Shown piece by piece: positions 26,601 to 35,355 of a DNA stretch of 64,000 nucleotides. The notes beneath the pieces are model-generated. The model did not search any database. It was not told where the DNA came from and worked only from the letters and a program-made list of their open reading frames with translations. Origin of the DNA: Phycisphaeraceae bacterium (GTDB taxonomy: Bacteria; Planctomycetota; Phycisphaerae; Phycisphaerales; UBA1924); NCBI GenBank assembly GCA_019636535.1, contig JAHBXK010000003.1, positions 1 to 64,000 on the forward strand, in the 5' to 3' direction. Position numbers and translations under genes: made by a program. The stretch's first letter is position 1, and every line of letters starts with the position of its first letter.

Positions 26601-27295
26601 AGAAGGGTGCGTTAAGCGATGCGGCGTACGAGGCGCTGATCGAGGACGAGATCCGGCCGATCTTCGAGCGGCTGAAGGCCCAGTGCCGGGACGAGGGGCT
26701 GCTGCGACCGGCGGTGGTGTACGGCTACTTCCCCTGCAACGCGGAGGGCGACGACCTGGTGGTGTACGACCCGAGCGATGGGGGCGCATCGCGGCGGGAG
26801 ATCGAGCGGTTCACGTTCCCCCGGCAGCGGGACAAGCGTCGGCTGTGCATCAGCGACTTTTATCTGCCGGCGGAGACGGGTCGCGTGGACGTGCTGGGGC
26901 TGCATTGCGTGACGATGGGTCCGCGCGTGAGCGAGGCCGCGCGTCGGCTGTTCGAGGCGAACGACTACACGAACTACTTGTACCTGCACGGGCTGGGCGT
27001 GGAGACGGCGGAGGCGCTGGCGGAGTTCTGGCACAAGCGGATGCGGCAGGAACTGGGGATCGCGGGGGACGACTCGCCGCGGGTGCGCGAGTTGTTCACG
27101 CAGCACTATCGGGGCTCGCGGTACTCGTTCGGGTATCCGGCGTGCCCGGACATGAGCGATCAGGACCGGTTGTGGCGGCTGATCGACCCGACGCGGATCG
27201 GGTGCGTGCTGACGGAGAACTGGCAGATCGACCCGGAGCAGAGCACGAGCGCGATCATCGTGCACCATCCGGGCGCGAAGTATTTCAACGTGTAG
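23654..27295 (+). CDS. metH: Cobalamin-dependent methionine synthase
   Basis: 1213 residues from ATG 23654, chosen for the GAGG six bases upstream; ATG 23642 and GTG 23609 are in frame. All MetH modules are present in order. The homocysteine domain has zinc ligands Cys237 (LGLNCATGP) and Cys311-Cys312 (GGCCGTTPEHI). The methyltetrahydrofolate-binding barrel includes NVDYAGRDNARDMEE and SVFLHEL. The cobalamin cap follows. The B12 domain has the axial His760 in GDVHDIGKN and the SGLLVKS/LGGAAL motifs. The C-terminal SAM-dependent reactivation domain contains RGSRYSFGYPACPD. It makes methionine from homocysteine and 5-methyl-THF. No B12 riboswitch is seen upstream. Confidence 0.96.
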   Translation: MASAFGEALRSRLLVCDGAMGTSIHKHALSVETDYCGCENCTDILARTRPDVIGAIHESFLAVGADCVETDTFGANRLVLSEFGIAEQAFELNKLAVDCARAACKKHHSSEKPRFVLGSMGPGTRLITLGNTDWASMFESYREQAAGLLAGEPMPGSRKRHGVDAFIIETCQDLLQIKCAVNAVIAALRERDLTPDDVPILVSVTIETTGTMLLGTSIEAAAAALSGFPILSLGLNCATGPTEMMEHVAWLGANWRRPANGERARCVSVMPNAGLPILVEGRTEYPLKPGPFAEAMGRFIEHDGVGLVGGCCGTTPEHIAELVRTVERIAPGGRRVACAPAGAMRPAVTSLYSAVEYRQDNSFLIVGERMNASGSKKFKQLLEAEDWDGIVSMAREQVRHDGAHVLDLNVDYAGRDNARDMEEIVKRLVRQVDSPLMIDSTQIKTVEAGLSHAPGKCVINSANFEDGEEKFDVLCGLAKTYGAGLVIGSIDEDKEASMARTADRKLSIARRAFERATRRHGMDAADLLFDPLVLPVSTGMESDRRSALETIEGVRRIAAAMPECQTTVGLSNVSFGLKPAARVVLNSVFLHELREAGLTGAIVHMSKILPRNRIEDGQWAAALDLIYDRRREGFDPLSAFIELFKDAGAGTGEKKAEARALTLEERLRAHIIDGEKQGLVECLEEARQTYTPLAIINDHLLDGMKTVGEYFASGQMQLPFVLQSAEVMKMAVAHLERYMERVEGQSKGRIVLATVKGDVHDIGKNLVDIILSNNGYTVYNLGIKQPLNAIVEKWKETGAEAIGMSGLLVKSVNVMEEYLHELNTLGVRVPVLLGGAALTRHYCEGHLRSTYQGQVFYGKDAFEGLSVMDAIASDRTSEVVAQIEERIGKRTKAEETIARSRAEQGQRATAFEAAKAAGGVGASGAGSAVAVVQRSDVEVLAEGKVPTPPFWGSRVVDPASLDLDDIYPFINPVALFRGQWQVKKGALSDAAYEALIEDEIRPIFERLKAQCRDEGLLRPAVVYGYFPCNAEGDDLVVYDPSDGGASRREIERFTFPRQRDKRRLCISDFYLPAETGRVDVLGLHCVTMGPRVSEAARRLFEANDYTNYLYLHGLGVETAEALAEFWHKRMRQELGIAGDDSPRVRELFTQHYRGSRYSFGYPACPDMSDQDRLWRLIDPTRIGCVLTENWQIDPEQSTSAIIVHHPGAKYFNV

Positions 27296-27299
27296 GGAG

Positions 27300-27349
27300 G
27301 CGGAAGAGCGACAGAGCGAGGACCTTCCGATTGCTCGCTCCGACTCCGC
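27300..27349. other. Imperfect hairpin between convergent genes
   Basis: GCGGA at 27300-27304 and GAGCGAG at 27314-27320 pair with CTCGCTC at 27334-27340 and TCCGC at 27345-27349. There is no T-run, so it is at best a weak or factor-assisted end for metH and the facing gene. Confidence 0.35.
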
Positions 27350-27357
27350 GGACGGTT

Positions 27358-28230
27358 CTACGTCTTCACTTGCTGTCCGCCAGTGGGCAGGAGGAGGACG
27401 CGGAGGGTTGCGGCCATCCAGCGTCGGCGGTCGTCGGCGATCATGGAGCCGAACTTGATGGTCTTGTCGGCTTGGAGAATGATGCCCGGCTGCTGGCGGT
27501 TGTTCACCGAGACGCCCGAGTCGCCGATGGTGACGCTCTTCACGGCGGAGGGCTTGAAGCGGCGTTTCCAGCCCAGGTTCTTGAGGCCGAGGAAGACGGT
27601 TGCGGAGTCGTGGTCGGTTCGGTCGCCGATGGTGACACGGACCTCGCCCGCCCACGAGACGATCGCGACGCAGGCGGTGCCGATGCCGACGAGGACGAAG
27701 GGGATCATGAAGAGCAGGATTCCGCCGCCGGTGAGGGGGCCGGTGATGTTGCCGCCGCCGCTCGGCTTGCCGGAGGATCGGCGTGAATCAGCGCTCTGAG
27801 CGGCTGGTGGCGCTGCGCCCGCCTCGCTCGTCGAGTTGATGGATTCGGGCGTGACCTGCGCTCCGTTCGTTGAGTTCGCGCTCGGCTCGGCCGGTGGTGG
27901 GCTGGAGAAGATCGAAGTGAAGCCGATGACCAGGAAGACGGTGACGATGCTGTTCCAGAAGGTGGCGAAGATGGTGAAGAAGATCGCGGTGGGGATGGAG
28001 CGGGCCGAAACGCGGACACGAATCACGCCGGGTTCGTTATCGTCGACTCGGCAGCCGGAGGGAACCTTGCCCTCGCGGAGTTCCAGTTCGGCCTTGGCAA
28101 CCTCGGGGTCGTGGGCGAGTTCGGAGAGTTTGTAGACCTTGCCGCAGGCTCGGCAGAGACCGACGCCCTCGGCGATGTTGAGGTCGTCGACGGCGATGAC
28201 TGCGGAACACGCTGGGCACGTTGCGGCCAT
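27358..28230 (-). CDS. Zinc-ribbon membrane protein of unknown function
   Basis: 290 residues. It begins with a four-Cys zinc ribbon (CPACSAV and later CRACGKVYKL). Two hydrophobic segments follow (about 81-104, AIFFTIFATFWNSIVTVFLV, and about 172-195, GGILLFMIPFVLVGIGTACV), separated by a Ser/Pro/Ala-rich loop, and then a C-terminal beta-rich domain of about 90 residues. The plan resembles other bacterial membrane proteins that begin with a zinc ribbon. No function is assigned. It converges on metH and shares no operon with it. Confidence 0.65.
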   Translation of the reverse strand: MAATCPACSAVIAVDDLNIAEGVGLCRACGKVYKLSELAHDPEVAKAELELREGKVPSGCRVDDNEPGVIRVRVSARSIPTAIFFTIFATFWNSIVTVFLVIGFTSIFSSPPPAEPSANSTNGAQVTPESINSTSEAGAAPPAAQSADSRRSSGKPSGGGNITGPLTGGGILLFMIPFVLVGIGTACVAIVSWAGEVRVTIGDRTDHDSATVFLGLKNLGWKRRFKPSAVKSVTIGDSGVSVNNRQQPGIILQADKTIKFGSMIADDRRRWMAATLRVLLLPTGGQQVKT

Positions 28231-28278
28231 GCGTGCAGTATATCTGATTGAGCCCAGGAATGGGCGTGGCGGCGTCGA

Positions 28279-29361
28279 TCAGGACCACTTCGCGAGCGAT
28301 CGGCGCGCGGCGGATGTGGGATCGGCGGAGGGGCGCGGGTCGATGACGGTGCGAGGGACGGAGGAAGTGGCGGACGCTCTGCCGAGCCGGCCGTTGGCGG
28401 TGGTCGGTGTGCCGGTGGAGAGGAGGCCCGAGACCGCAGCGAGGGTGGTGCGGATGGTCTGCACGGCGTCGTCGGGGATTCGCGTGGCGGGGGGCGTTGG
28501 TTCCGAGACGCGGAGACTGACGAGGGCGGGGCCGAGGCGGGCAACGAGCGCGGCGAGATGATCGGCGGGTGACGCGGGATCAGCGCCGAAGATGGCGGGG
28601 CCGGTGAGGAGGGCGGAGGGCTTGTTGGGCTGAGCGGCGGGGGCCGCGTTCGTTCGGGAAAGGATCGACGTTGCGGGGTCGGTAAGCGTTGACCAGGCCG
28701 ATTGCACGTCGAGGGCTGCGCCGAGCGGGGCATCGGCGGGGCGGTTGGATGATGCGGTGGCGAATGTGCCGTCGGGCTGCGCAGCGCGGGCGATCAGGGC
28801 GATGCGGCCGAGGGTGAGATCGGCGATGCGGACCCGGCGCGAGTCGCCGAGCGAATCGATGCTCTGAGTCAGACCCGAGGGAAGGGCGGGATCGTCGGGA
28901 GCGGGGAGCGTCACGGTGACGGTCGGGGCGAGGGCGCTGCGGGCTCTGGAGACGACGGCGGACTCGGTGAGCGTGCCGAGATCGGCGGCGAGATCGATGG
29001 CGGCGAAGAGCGCTTCGGCCGCGCGGTCGGCGTGGGTGGGATCGGTGAAGTGCTGGGGCGGGATGAGGAGGTCGATCCCTGCGCAGGTGAGTTCGGCACG
29101 GCGGAGGGTGGCGGCCAGGTCGCGTCTTGCCGAACGGTCGAGGTCGCGCGGACGCAGGCCGGCGGCGGTTGCGTCGAGTTGCACAGCGCGGAAGCCGATG
29201 GCGACGGCGAGATCGAGCGATGCACGGAAGGTGTCGGCGGGGGAGGGTGCGTGGCGGGCGTCGTTGCTTGCCGCAGCTTGGAGTGCGGACCGCACGCCGG
29301 TGAGCGCGAGCGAGGGCGGCGGCAAGGAGAAGTCCGTTGGGAACGGATCGGACGGGGGCAT
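28279..29361 (-). CDS. Sugar-phosphate isomerase/epimerase-like (xylose isomerase-like TIM barrel) protein, divergent
   Basis: 360 residues from ATG 29361. FRASLDLAVAIGFRAVQLDA near the N-terminus, then LRRAELTCAGIDLLIPPQHF and EALFAAIDLAADLG, follow the strand/helix spacing of AP-endonuclease-2-type TIM barrels. The metal-ligand Glu/His residues usual in active members are hard to place, and the second half is Ala/Pro/Ser-rich with weak barrel features, so it may be degenerate or noncatalytic. It starts 52 bases from a divergent membrane-protein gene. Confidence 0.5.
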   Translation of the reverse strand: MPPSDPFPTDFSLPPPSLALTGVRSALQAAASNDARHAPSPADTFRASLDLAVAIGFRAVQLDATAAGLRPRDLDRSARRDLAATLRRAELTCAGIDLLIPPQHFTDPTHADRAAEALFAAIDLAADLGTLTESAVVSRARSALAPTVTVTLPAPDDPALPSGLTQSIDSLGDSRRVRIADLTLGRIALIARAAQPDGTFATASSNRPADAPLGAALDVQSAWSTLTDPATSILSRTNAAPAAQPNKPSALLTGPAIFGADPASPADHLAALVARLGPALVSLRVSEPTPPATRIPDDAVQTIRTTLAAVSGLLSTGTPTTANGRLGRASATSSVPRTVIDPRPSADPTSAARRSLAKWS

Positions 29362-29412
29362 GGGCAAGGGTACGACGGGGGGTTGCGTGCGGAGGGCGGA
29401 GTACGATCGCGC

Positions 29413-30018
29413 ATGAGTGCGACAAGCGGACGGGCGCGGACGCGGGGGCTGCTGGAGAGCGTGCATATCGCCGGGCTGGCGGCGTGGTTCGGCGCGGCGG
29501 GGATGAGCGGGATGTTCGCGGCGGTGACGTTTCCGATGATGAAACGGCTGGACCCGAGGCTGCCGGGGTACGCGGGGTTTGAGGGAGAGCACTGGAGTCT
29601 GGCGGCGGGGCAGTTGGCGAACCGGGTGTTCGTGATCGCGGACAGCGCGCAGTTTGTGGGCGCGATGGCCGCGGGAGTGACGTTCGCGGTGCTGGTGGCG
29701 CGTCGGCATGTCGCGGCGGATCGCTTGTCGACGTGGGTGCGCGGCCTGAGCCTGAGCGTGGGGATTGCGTGCGTGGCGGGGCTGCTGATCGTGGTGCAGC
29801 CGGGGATGCAGTCGTCGTTTCGCGCGTACTGGTCGGCGGCTGAGCAGGGGCTGACGCAGGAAGCGCTACGGGCGCGCGGGGCGGCGGATGCGCTGCACCC
29901 GTGGGCGTCGAGGCTGATCATGGGCGGGACGGTGTGTGCGCTGACTGGCCTGCTCGCGGCGGGGTGGGGACTTGGACGGAGCGCTTCGATTGCGGATGAC
30001 GCGGGGGCGCGGGCGTGA
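29413..30018 (+). CDS. Four-helix membrane protein, DUF4149-like
   Basis: 201 residues. Four hydrophobic segments are visible at about 15-38, 76-98, 110-130 and 172-195, with MSGMFAAVTFPMMKRLDP after the first and a conserved-looking HWSLAAGQLANRVF loop. The layout resembles DUF4149 proteins (four-helix membrane proteins of unknown function). Its stop overlaps the GTG start of nth by four bases, so the two are co-translated. That linkage says little about function. Confidence 0.5.
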   Translation: MSATSGRARTRGLLESVHIAGLAAWFGAAGMSGMFAAVTFPMMKRLDPRLPGYAGFEGEHWSLAAGQLANRVFVIADSAQFVGAMAAGVTFAVLVARRHVAADRLSTWVRGLSLSVGIACVAGLLIVVQPGMQSSFRAYWSAAEQGLTQEALRARGAADALHPWASRLIMGGTVCALTGLLAAGWGLGRSASIADDAGARA

Positions 30019-30773
30019 CAAGAACGCGATCCACTGCGCGGGGCACGAGGGCGGGGCTGACCGTGGAGGGCGTGCCGTTCGAGTTGCCGCGCGTGAGCGC
30101 CAAGGAGCGGGCGAGGGCGGCGGAACTGCTGGCGGTGTTGGATCGGGAGTATCCCGATGCGCACTGCGAGCTGGATCATCGGAACGCGCACGAGCTGCTG
30201 GTGGCGACGATTCTGTCGGCGCAGGCGACGGACGTCGGGGTGAACAAGGCGACGCCGGCGCTGTTCGCGCGGTTTCCGACGCCGGCGGACTATGCGGCCG
30301 CGAGCCCGACGGAGATCGAACCGTACATCAAGACGATCGGGCTGTTTCGGAACAAGGCCAGGGCGGTGCACGCGGCGATGAAGGAGATCGTGGACCGATT
30401 CGGCGGGCGTGTGCCGGGGACGATGGAGGAGTTGCTGACGCTTCACGGCGTGGCGAGAAAGACGGCGAACGTGGTGCTGAGCAACGCGCACGGGATCAAC
30501 GTGGGCGTGGTGGTGGACACGCACGTGGAGCGGCTGAGCAAGCGGATGGGGCTTGCGGAGTGGGACTCAACGGTGGCGATGGTGGAGCGTCGGCTGATGG
30601 CGCTGTTTGCGCGGGAGCGCTGGGGGGACGTGTCGCACCTGCTGATCTTCCACGGCCGGCGGGCGTGCAAAGCGCGGGGCGTGACGTGCGGCGACGGGAG
30701 TGGGCATCCGATCTGCGAGCGATTCGGAACGGCGTGCGAGTGCCGGGTGAAGCGTGCGGGGAAGAAGGGGTGA
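30015..30773 (+). CDS. nth: Endonuclease III (DNA glycosylase/AP lyase)
   Basis: 252 residues from a GTG coupled to the preceding gene. After a 35-residue basic N-terminus comes the HhH-GPD fold: LLVATILSAQATDVGVNKAT, IKTIGLFRNKA, the hairpin LHGVARKTANVV with the lyase Lys149, and VVDTHVERL with Asp168. It removes oxidised pyrimidines and cuts the abasic site. The iron-sulfur loop is altered: Cys218-x6-Cys225-x8-Cys234-x6-Cys241 (and Cys243) instead of the usual C-x6-C-x2-C-x5-C, so the second-third spacing is six residues longer. Enough Cys remain for a 4Fe-4S cluster. Confidence 0.92.
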   Translation: MTRTRSTARGTRAGLTVEGVPFELPRVSAKERARAAELLAVLDREYPDAHCELDHRNAHELLVATILSAQATDVGVNKATPALFARFPTPADYAAASPTEIEPYIKTIGLFRNKARAVHAAMKEIVDRFGGRVPGTMEELLTLHGVARKTANVVLSNAHGINVGVVVDTHVERLSKRMGLAEWDSTVAMVERRLMALFARERWGDVSHLLIFHGRRACKARGVTCGDGSGHPICERFGTACECRVKRAGKKG

Positions 30774-30821
30774 GCGGGCGTGACGTTCCTGCGGCTGCGA
30801 GCGGGCCGTGAGGGGTTTGCT

Positions 30822-32759
30822 TCAGTTGGTACGCTGGAGCATGGAAGTGGCCCGGCGTCGGCTGGAGGTTGTTTGAGCGAGGTGCTCGGCGGGTGAGTCG
30901 AGGGGCGGAAGCGAATCGCCGGAGTAGATGGTGAAGACGGGCGCGGCAAAGGGGCCGGGTTGGGCGGTGTTGCGTGCGGCGCGGATGCGGGCGAGCATGG
31001 CGGGCTCGTGGGCGTCGGAGGAGATCACGATCGCGTCGACGGGGAGCGGGAAGTCGGCGGGCGTGAAGACGGGGGTGTGGTCGATTTGGGGATCGCGCGG
31101 ATGGTCGTCGAGGATGGCGACGACGGTGAGACCGGCGGTTCGCCAGGGCTCCGTGAGGAAGCGGCGGGTGTGTCGGCCCGCGCCGAAGAGGGCGATGCGC
31201 GTGTGGCCCAGGTCGTGGAGACGGAGGGCGGCAGCGCGAACGAGGGCGTGCTGGAGGTCGTGGACCTGTTGCGAGAAAGCGCGGGCATGTTCTTCCGCGT
31301 CAGGACTGTTGGGGCTTGCGCAAGTTGCGGCGGCGTGGCGGGCGAGGTCAGAAACCTGCGCGAGGGCCGAGTCGAGTCGGCGCTGGAGGTCGAGCGTCGC
31401 GGGGCCCGCGTCGTCGGCAGAGCGTTCGTCGCGTGTGCGGCAGCGCGCTGCGTGGATGGCGGCCTTGAGCGCGGGGGGCGTTTCGGGCTTGGCGGGCTTG
31501 GGGCGGGTTTGCCGAGAAGCGCTGCGGGCGTCCGGGGCGGTGGTTCTGCGCGAAGCCTGGAAGTGTTCGACCACCGGCGGGAGCGATGACTCGGCGGGTC
31601 GGTCGAAGATCTTGGTGTAGGTCTGGGGGAGCCAGGCGGTGGTGAGCGGACGGTCGGCGACCGTTTGTTCCCACGCGTGGGCGAGGTGGACCTGATCCCA
31701 AACGGCCGGGTCGGACTCGCAGAGGCGCGTCCAGCGGGAGAGAAGTTCGGCGGCGAGCGGCGTGTTGTTGAAGAACAGCGTGCCTGAGGCGAACTCCCAG
31801 CCGTCGACGCGGTGGATGGCGAAGTCGGTGTCGGCACGCACACCGGCGCGGGCGGTGGCGGAGAGATGATCAACAAGCGAGGGCGCAGCGCGGAGCACGG
31901 CGTCGGCATCGACCCAGAGGATGGGTCGGCGAAGGCGGTGGAGAGCTTCGGAGAGGAAGCGGGCCTTGTACGCGCAGTTGCGCTCCCACGAGCCGAGATC
32001 GTTGACGGGGGTGATCTCGTGGGGGAGGTTGAGTGCCCGGCAGGATTCGATCAGGCCGCGGACTTCGCGCTCGTAAGGCGTTCCGGTGGTGTAGAAACTG
32101 ACGATGATCGGGGCTTCGTCGGCTTTCGCGTGCGCGAACGGCGCGGGCGCGTGCCAGTGGTCGGCGTGGTCGTGCGGAACGCCCCACCAGAGATGCGGGA
32201 CGGGGTAGTCGTCGCAGGAGCCGGCGTGGCCGAGGGCGGTGAGGCCGGACTTGGGTTGGTCGTACCAGGGGCGCTGGGCATCGTGGAGGAAGATGACGCC
32301 ACCTGGGTTGAGAAGCGAGCGGGCGTGAAGGAGGCACTCGCCGCGGGCGTAGCCGTCGACGAGGATGACGTCGAATCGTTCGCCGTCGACGGCGTGGATG
32401 TAGTCGTGGAGGTGGGTCGGGTCGTCTTCCTCGGCGGTGGCGTTGGCGAGAATCTCACGACCGTTGGCTGGCTCTCGCAAGAAGAGACGCACGTTGGGAC
32501 GATCGGCGAGCGCTGCGTGGACGTGATCGAACCAGCCCTTGTGGTGCTCAACGGAGGTGAGCGAAGCGCCGGGCGGGAGATGCTCGGCGAAGAAGGCGGT
32601 TGAGCCGCCCATGCCCCACTCGAGCATGCGGCCGCCCCCGGCGAGAGCCGAGAGGATTCGGCGTCGGTGCTTGAGACCCATGAGGCAGCGCATGCGGGAG
32701 ACTCCGAGAGAAGGGGGCGTTGATGGGTCAGAGCGGGAACGCAGCGGCGGGGCGTTCAT
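30822..32759 (-). CDS. Bifunctional surface-glycan protein: methyltransferase-like, glycosyltransferase-like and Rossmann modules
   Basis: 645 residues. The start ATG overlaps the sulfotransferase stop as TGATG. Residues about 38-190 form a class I methyltransferase-like fold (MLEWGMGGSTAFFAEH, VILVDGYARGECLLHA, GGVIFLHDAQRP). Residues about 220-400 look like a GT-A glycosyltransferase, with ILWVDADAVLRA giving the DxD motif and FASGTLFFNNTPLA a GT8-like strand. A Ser/Pro/Lys linker and a helical section lead to a Rossmann-like module at about 535-645 (RIALFGAGRHTRRFL, ILDDHPRDP, AIVISSDAHEPAM). The same module is found in three neighbouring proteins. It probably modifies a polysaccharide; the substrate is unknown. 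Confidence 0.65.
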   Translation of the reverse strand: MNAPPLRSRSDPSTPPSLGVSRMRCLMGLKHRRRILSALAGGGRMLEWGMGGSTAFFAEHLPPGASLTSVEHHKGWFDHVHAALADRPNVRLFLREPANGREILANATAEEDDPTHLHDYIHAVDGERFDVILVDGYARGECLLHARSLLNPGGVIFLHDAQRPWYDQPKSGLTALGHAGSCDDYPVPHLWWGVPHDHADHWHAPAPFAHAKADEAPIIVSFYTTGTPYEREVRGLIESCRALNLPHEITPVNDLGSWERNCAYKARFLSEALHRLRRPILWVDADAVLRAAPSLVDHLSATARAGVRADTDFAIHRVDGWEFASGTLFFNNTPLAAELLSRWTRLCESDPAVWDQVHLAHAWEQTVADRPLTTAWLPQTYTKIFDRPAESSLPPVVEHFQASRRTTAPDARSASRQTRPKPAKPETPPALKAAIHAARCRTRDERSADDAGPATLDLQRRLDSALAQVSDLARHAAATCASPNSPDAEEHARAFSQQVHDLQHALVRAAALRLHDLGHTRIALFGAGRHTRRFLTEPWRTAGLTVVAILDDHPRDPQIDHTPVFTPADFPLPVDAIVISSDAHEPAMLARIRAARNTAQPGPFAAPVFTIYSGDSLPPLDSPAEHLAQTTSSRRRATSMLQRTN

Positions 32760-33619
32760 CAGCCCGCTGCGCGGAGAGCGCGGGCGTGCGCGTAGCCGAA
32801 GCGTTCCTGGAACCCCGGCACGCGGTCGATGAGCGAGCGAGCGAAGACGCGCTCGTCGATCGACCAGTCGCTCTCGCCGGATTGGAGGCTTCGGTCGGTG
32901 ACGCGGCCGTCGTGCTTGGCGACTTCGGACTCTCGGCCGAAGAGATCGAGGCAGCGCGTGGGGTCGCCGTCCATCGGCCAGTCGAGCCAGCGGGCGATGT
33001 CCTGGCGTTCGGTGTCGGAAGCGACGAGGTCTTCGTAGCGAACGACTCGCGCGGCGTCGGCGGGGAGCGAATGCGCCAGGCGCAAGACGGTCTGTGCGCC
33101 GGCGGCGAGCCGGTCGAGGAGCCAGAGTTCGTTCTGGTCGGCTCGGCGGGCGGTATGAAGTTTGCGCAGGCCGCTGACGGCAACAAAGCGGAGATCTCGC
33201 ACGGCGAGGAGGTGGCGGAGGGGGCGGAAGGTGTGCATGAGCGCGTCGAGGCCCGCGGGATTGACCTCCTTGACCCCCCACTTCTCGAAGCGTTCCATGG
33301 CGGGGAGCAGGCGGAGGAACCGCTGCAGGGAGTCGGGTTGTCGCGAGGCGTCGAAGGCGTCGTCGGGGAGCGTCAGGCCAGCGCGGTTGAACTGTTCGCG
33401 GAGCGGGGCATCGACGCCGCCGCGGGTGATGCCGGGCTCGATGAGCACGAGCGACCGGGGCGGGGAGGTGAGGAGGTTGGCGAGCAGGGTGGTGCCCGCG
33501 CGACCGACACCGACGATGAGCAGGTCAATCTGCCTGGGCGCCGCCTGGTGCGGAACGTCGACGGCGATGGCGGGACGGACAGCGCACCCGGTGCCGGGAG
33601 GGGAAGCGGAGATCGTCAT
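32759..33619 (-). CDS. Sulfotransferase
   Basis: 286 residues from ATG 33619. The PAPS 5'-phosphosulfate loop is LLIVGVGRAGTTLLANLL at about 33-50. The 3'-phosphate-binding region is probably around VRYEDLVASDTERQDIARWL near residue 205, as in bacterial sulfotransferase_3 proteins. It should transfer sulfate from PAPS to a hydroxyl of a sugar or lipid. It lies 7 bases downstream of a glycosyltransferase gene and overlaps the next gene by one base, so a sulfated surface polysaccharide is the likely product. Confidence 0.82.
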   Translation of the reverse strand: MTISASPPGTGCAVRPAIAVDVPHQAAPRQIDLLIVGVGRAGTTLLANLLTSPPRSLVLIEPGITRGGVDAPLREQFNRAGLTLPDDAFDASRQPDSLQRFLRLLPAMERFEKWGVKEVNPAGLDALMHTFRPLRHLLAVRDLRFVAVSGLRKLHTARRADQNELWLLDRLAAGAQTVLRLAHSLPADAARVVRYEDLVASDTERQDIARWLDWPMDGDPTRCLDLFGRESEVAKHDGRVTDRSLQSGESDWSIDERVFARSLIDRVPGFQERFGYAHARALRAAG

Positions 33620-33626
33620 GTCCTGT

Positions 33627-35315
33627 CTATCGGCCGGTCGGATCGTCCGGGTAGATTCGGCGGACGTTGATCCCGGCGTTCTCGTAGACCGCACGCCTGG
33701 CCCAGATGGAGTCGGCGTGGATGTAGGAAGAGATGACGACGGTCTCGACACCGAGTTTGGGAAGGTCGGTCGGGGGCACGACGGGCCAGCCGAAGAGGCG
33801 GGAGCCCCAGCGAGACGGGTCGTCGTCGGTGATCGCGGCGATGGGGACGGGGCTCTGGGCGAGGACCGGGGCGAGTTCGATGGTGTGACGCCCCGCGCCG
33901 TGGAGGGCGATGGGCTTGGGCTCGGCGGTGCTCGCTCCCGGAGCGGCGTCGTGCCCTGCCAGGTCGGTGAGGAGGCTGAACAGACGGGAGTGCGCGTTGG
34001 GACCGAGTGAGCCGGAACCGTCGACGGTGCCCGCGGAAGCGGGCAGACCGTGCGTGGTAGCCGGGGCGCTGAAGGCGGCCGCGCGCGAAGCCGGCCAGAT
34101 GCGCGGCGGGGCTGCGCACGCGTCGCGGATCAGCCGGGCGACGGCGGCGGCGTGGGCGTCCATCGAGAAGCGGGTTCGCGTCGATTCCCACGCGGCAACG
34201 GACATGGCGCGGGCATCGGCCGCGAGGAAACGCTGCACGGCGTCGGCCAGGTGACGTGCCGCGGTCGGCTCGTCGTCGTCGAACCTGGCCGGGACGAAGA
34301 CGGCCGAGACGCCGTCGGCGAGACCATCCGCCGCGCCGGAACGATCGTGCGTGACGATTGGAACGCAGCCTTGTGCGGCGGCCTCGATGCGGGAGATGCA
34401 GAGGCCCTCGTAGCGCGAGGGCAGGACGAACGCGTCCGCGCGTCGGTAGTGCTCGACGAGTTCGTCGGGCGCGCATGCGGGGAGGAGTTCGATGCTCGGC
34501 CGCTCGATGCAGAGTCTTGCGAAGTCGGCGCGGGCGGGGCCGTCGCCGATGAGGGTGAGCCGGTGCGGGACCGCCCGACGATCGAGTTCGTCGCAGAGGT
34601 AGGCGAGGGCGGTGATGCGCTTCTGGCGGTGCTCGACGCGGCCGGTGTAGAGCAGGTGCACCGGGCGGTGCAGACGCGGCGGGAGTGGCGAGCGCGCGGC
34701 GGGGGGTGCCGCGGGTGTCTCGACGCCGTGGGGGATGCTGACGATGCGGTCGCTGGGGCTCGGCGTCGGCGAAGCGAGGTGCGGGTGCAGGCGGGCGAGC
34801 CGATCGCGGTGGGAGCGGTCGATGGCGACGATGCCGGCGAGACAGGGGGCGTACCGGCGGATGAGGGCCGAGTCGTAGTCGGAGTCGGTGTGCTGCCAGG
34901 CGATGATCCGGAGCAAGTGCGGGTGCGTGGTGGCGATCGCTGCGCCGAGGCCGTAGGCGTCGCCGAGAATGTTGGGGAAGTAGGCAACGGGCGATCGGTA
35001 GACGAAGGCGAGACGCTCAACGGTGCGTCGGTAGAGCGGCAGCCAGGGTGAAAGGTCGCCCCCGGCGGTGTGGAGCGAGGGCAGGTGGTCCGCATCGATG
35101 AGGGTGATGCGCGGGTGGGTGCGGAGGGGGTTGAGGAAAGTGGGCGGTGCGGGCGTGTGCCCGGTGGGGATCGGGTGGGCGATGATCGTGCATGGGTGGC
35201 CGAGGTCGGCCAGCGCACGCACCAGCCGGACGGCCCAGGTGGTCACCCCCCCGAGGTCGAGGCCGTTGGGGAGGGAGATGAGGACCGGACTCGGGGGGTT
35301 GGTTGCGGGGGGCAC
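33627..35315 (-). CDS. GT4-family glycosyltransferase with C-terminal Rossmann module
   Basis: 562 residues from a GTG with no visible Shine-Dalgarno sequence. It has a GT-B fold: NGLDLGGVTTWAVRLVRALA is the N-terminal acceptor side, and HLLYTGRVEHRQKRI, LTLIGDGPAR and VLPSRYEGLCISRIEAAAQG are the donor-binding C-terminal side with the E-x7-E motif of GT4 enzymes. After a linker, residues about 460-560 hold the same Rossmann module as the neighbours (PIALHGAGRHTIEL, ITDDDPSRWG, VVISSYIHADSI). It is the first gene of the leftward arm, so the intergenic array at 35316-35760 should control it. Confidence 0.82.
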   Translation of the reverse strand: MPPATNPPSPVLISLPNGLDLGGVTTWAVRLVRALADLGHPCTIIAHPIPTGHTPAPPTFLNPLRTHPRITLIDADHLPSLHTAGGDLSPWLPLYRRTVERLAFVYRSPVAYFPNILGDAYGLGAAIATTHPHLLRIIAWQHTDSDYDSALIRRYAPCLAGIVAIDRSHRDRLARLHPHLASPTPSPSDRIVSIPHGVETPAAPPAARSPLPPRLHRPVHLLYTGRVEHRQKRITALAYLCDELDRRAVPHRLTLIGDGPARADFARLCIERPSIELLPACAPDELVEHYRRADAFVLPSRYEGLCISRIEAAAQGCVPIVTHDRSGAADGLADGVSAVFVPARFDDDEPTAARHLADAVQRFLAADARAMSVAAWESTRTRFSMDAHAAAVARLIRDACAAPPRIWPASRAAAFSAPATTHGLPASAGTVDGSGSLGPNAHSRLFSLLTDLAGHDAAPGASTAEPKPIALHGAGRHTIELAPVLAQSPVPIAAITDDDPSRWGSRLFGWPVVPPTDLPKLGVETVVISSYIHADSIWARRAVYENAGINVRRIYPDDPTGR

Positions 35316-35355
35316 GGGGGGTATGTCGGCCGTTGAGGCTGCCCCGCTTGGAAGA

